From positions 1 through 25,128 of the IMG/VR virus record IMGVR_UViG_3300046534_001172: a DNA stretch of 25,128 nucleotides; one strand, given 5' to 3'. The notes beneath the pieces were generated by a model that was not told the origin of the DNA, ran no database searches, and worked only from the letters and a program-made list of their open reading frames with translations. Origin of the DNA: a virus. The number at the start of each line of letters is the position of its first letter. Within the stretch, counting starts at the first letter, position 1. The position numbers were made by a program, and so were the translations under genes. Positions 23,364 to 25,128 of the stretch are shown here, one piece after another.

Positions 23364-24674
23364 TTACCTTATTGATACCCTTTTAATTTTATTAATAACT
23401 TTAGGCTCTGTTCTTTGAGTAACAGCAAAGTATCTAAATGAATCCGCTGCATGAGAAGACCAATCATGATCATGAGTATCTAAGTATACTTTTCTTTTAT
23501 CATCATACTTTTTATGATAACTTTCTAAACACCTTATTCCTTGCTTACATCAATCTATATCAAATCTACATTTAGGAAGAATAGCTCTTACAGCATCTCT
23601 ATCTTTTTGTACACTAGTTGTTCTAGTAATATAATGAATCTTATGTACTCAATACCTTTCTTGAGCTAACTGTAGACTGCTTTTCTCTGCTTCTATATGC
23701 TTTTGAGTACTATCATGAGGAAAGAATAATTGCCCTAGCTGTAGGTTATGTTCTGCTAGGTAATCATCTATATAATCAAAGTATCTTGAAATATGTAATC
23801 AACTTGCTTCGTAAGAATGTATAAAATTATAAAACTGTCAATCATTCTGTTTCATCCATACAGCAGTTGAATCATTCCTTCATAGATCAAAGTAAATATC
23901 AACTTGATTAAATAATTTAGGTAATTTAGTGATTCTTCATTCATTATTAGCCTTAGTCATAAGATCAGCGTAATAAGATCATATTGCACCTACTTCAAAC
24001 GATACATAAAACTCTTGCTGTATCATTTCCTCAGTCATTCATTCTTCTCTCTCTCATTGTATGTATTCAGCACTTACAACTCAAGTATCTTCAACTGTTA
24101 AACTTTGATAGAACCATTTAGAATTATCTTTAGCATTCTCACACATATCATAAAAGTGATTCTTACCATTAGGAGTTGAATTAAATATAGCCCATCAACC
24201 ATTTTCAGCAAGAATAGGTCTTAATACATCCCAAACAGTAGGATTCTGGAAAGCATACTCTGAGAATATAACTCATTTCCAGTTCGTTCATCTGATCGTA
24301 TCTATTCTATCTGATCATAGTATTTGAATAAAACTTCAATTCTTTAAGTTGAATTTAAGTTCTACCGTGTTTGTATTCTCTAGGGCTTCATTTGGTATAT
24401 GATCTTTAAACTTTAATCACATCTTATCTATTGAATCCCATATAATCTTTCTACCTTGTGCATAAGTAGGTAAAATATAAGCATAACCTCAAACCTCTCT
24501 TATTGCTGCTTCTACAGTTAAATTAAAGAAGGTCTTATCTTTTCATGCTCTACGATGCCATTTAGTTACAGCTCTCTTACCTAAAAAACTACCTCATTCC
24601 CTCATATAGTCTCTGAGTGGAGTTTGATAGCCTCTGTATTCTAGATTATGTGGAATCTTTACTTGTTTTGTCAT
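23364..24674 (-). CDS. terL: Terminase large subunit (packaging ATPase/nuclease)
   Basis: Motor ATPase and headful/cohesive-end nuclease that pumps DNA through the portal. It has 436 aa, usual for the family. Visible motifs: a Walker A variant at residues 40-48 (HRRAGKDKT), a Walker B at about 135-139 (VIFSE) preceded by DTIRGTNWKG, a coupling motif NGGWAIFNSTPNGKNHFYD near 160-180, an RNase H-like nuclease start at FDLGRND, then PHDST, and a C-terminal AADSFRYF acidic motif. The P-loop glycine, the glycine before W in the coupling motif and the glycine of FDLG are all TGA, while the adjacent tryptophans are TGG; this fixes TGA as Gly. The ATG at 24674 is the first in frame after the upstream stop; no Shine-Dalgarno is present. 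The P-loop class HRRAGKD is common in podoviral and T7/P22-like terminases. Confidence 0.95.
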
Positions 24675-24738
24675 TTGATATTAATTAGATCTACCGTATG
24701 CACGATGTTAAACTAACCCCTTTACTTAGCGATCATAA

Positions 24739-25128
24739 TTATCCGATTATAAACTGAACTTTACTATCTTTATTCCCTTCTCAGAAGATTGCCTTTCTCT
24801 TAGTAGAGTTATTAGCTAAATCTCATATCATTTTTACATCAGATAGAGATAAACTTGAAACTATAATATTTCCTTCTTCATCTTTTGGAGCTTCTTCCAT
24901 TATCTTTTGCAATGTTATTTGGTTTGATAAGTCCATTATATGATCATCCATTTCAAGTACTTTATCTAAAATAGTGCTTTTTGCTCAGTTTTGCTCAAGT
25001 TCTATTTTATGATTATGAGCGGTTCAATTAGACAATCCTGTCTTTTTTGCTAGTTCTCTTTCTGTTAATGTTGGTTCTTTTATAAGTGCTTTTACTACTT
25101 CTGCTTGATTCTTTTTCTTATCAGCTCT
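24739..25128 (-). CDS. Terminase small subunit (5' end beyond window)
   Basis: DNA-recognition subunit of the packaging motor, predicted to bind the phage pac/cos region and hand it to the large terminase encoded next. The visible 129 residues are open to the right edge of the window, so the start is missing; the stop is TAA. Near the N-terminal end is a helix-turn-helix-like stretch (LTERELAKKTGLSNGTAHNH), followed by a charged helical region and an SLSDVKMIGDLANNSTKRKA segment typical of small terminases. Three glycines here are TGA codons. The assignment rests on the HTH, the size and the position immediately upstream of a clear large terminase; sequence identity to a named family was not tested. 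A 64-nt gap separates it from the next gene. Confidence 0.7.

Noticed and set aside
23364-24674. TGA as tryptophan (code 4) instead of glycine
   Set aside because: TGA occupies the P-loop Gly and collagen Gly positions while Trp is encoded by TGG in the same genes.
24675-24738. Possible packaging (pac/cos) site between the terminase genes
   Set aside because: Only a weak CTAA/TTAG inverted repeat is present; nothing specific supports a cleavage site.

Overview
The window is a contiguous piece of an AT-rich, tailed double-stranded DNA phage genome. Every gene I can support lies on the minus strand, so the map reads from right to left. Under the standard code nearly all genes look shattered by TGA. 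Reading TGA as glycine (NCBI table 25, the SR1/Absconditabacteria and Gracilibacteria code) yields a closely packed set of full-length genes that all end in TAA or TAG. Three internal proofs support glycine over tryptophan. The large terminase P-loop reads HRRAGKDKT with TGA as the glycine. A collagen-like fibre has 17 Gly-X-Y triplets whose glycine codons are 13 TGA and 4 GGN. Tryptophan is written TGG throughout, sometimes next to TGA. The host is therefore inferred to be an Absconditabacteria or Gracilibacteria cell (ultrasmall CPR bacteria).

Layout in transcription order. (1) Packaging and head, 25128-16925: small terminase (partial), large terminase, a 66-aa protein, portal, an 82-aa protein, scaffold, HK97-fold-like major capsid protein, a 53-aa protein, head-tail adaptor, and a propeller-like head-closure/tail protein. 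This order (TerS-TerL-portal-scaffold-coat-adaptor-stabiliser) matches P22-type podoviruses. (2) Ejection and tail, 16923-5065: an 843-aa virion protein with a degenerate LytM/M23 fold, a 599-aa membrane-active ejection protein, several fibres (T-G-T-Q motif, YHPATKKYVDD motif, collagen-like, C1q-like heads), a chaperone-like protein and a 1084-aa tail protein. (3) Lysis and small membrane proteins, 5060-2407: a phospholipase A2-like protein, a holin, three small basic or membrane proteins, an HNH homing-type endonuclease, a papain/C39-like cysteine peptidase and another membrane peptide. (4) Regulatory and early region, 2371-31: alternating strong terminators and promoters delimit two short transcripts (about 177 and 53 nt) and a 27-aa ORF, followed by a replication-initiation protein, a CGC-motif protein and two unknown proteins.

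The regulation is distinctive. Most promoters have a 16-nt spacer, and several put the -35 box directly on the U-tract of the preceding terminator. No gene has a usable Shine-Dalgarno sequence; leaders are A/T-rich. The most novel item is a structured 5' leader RNA present twice (1658-1744 before the replication gene, 3809-3887 before the HNH gene). Both copies start 6 nt after a TATAAT box, share a conserved core, and have three stems in the crossing order a-b-c-a'-b'-c' whose sequences differ but whose complementarity is kept. The major capsid gene, alone among the large genes, has no TGA codon.
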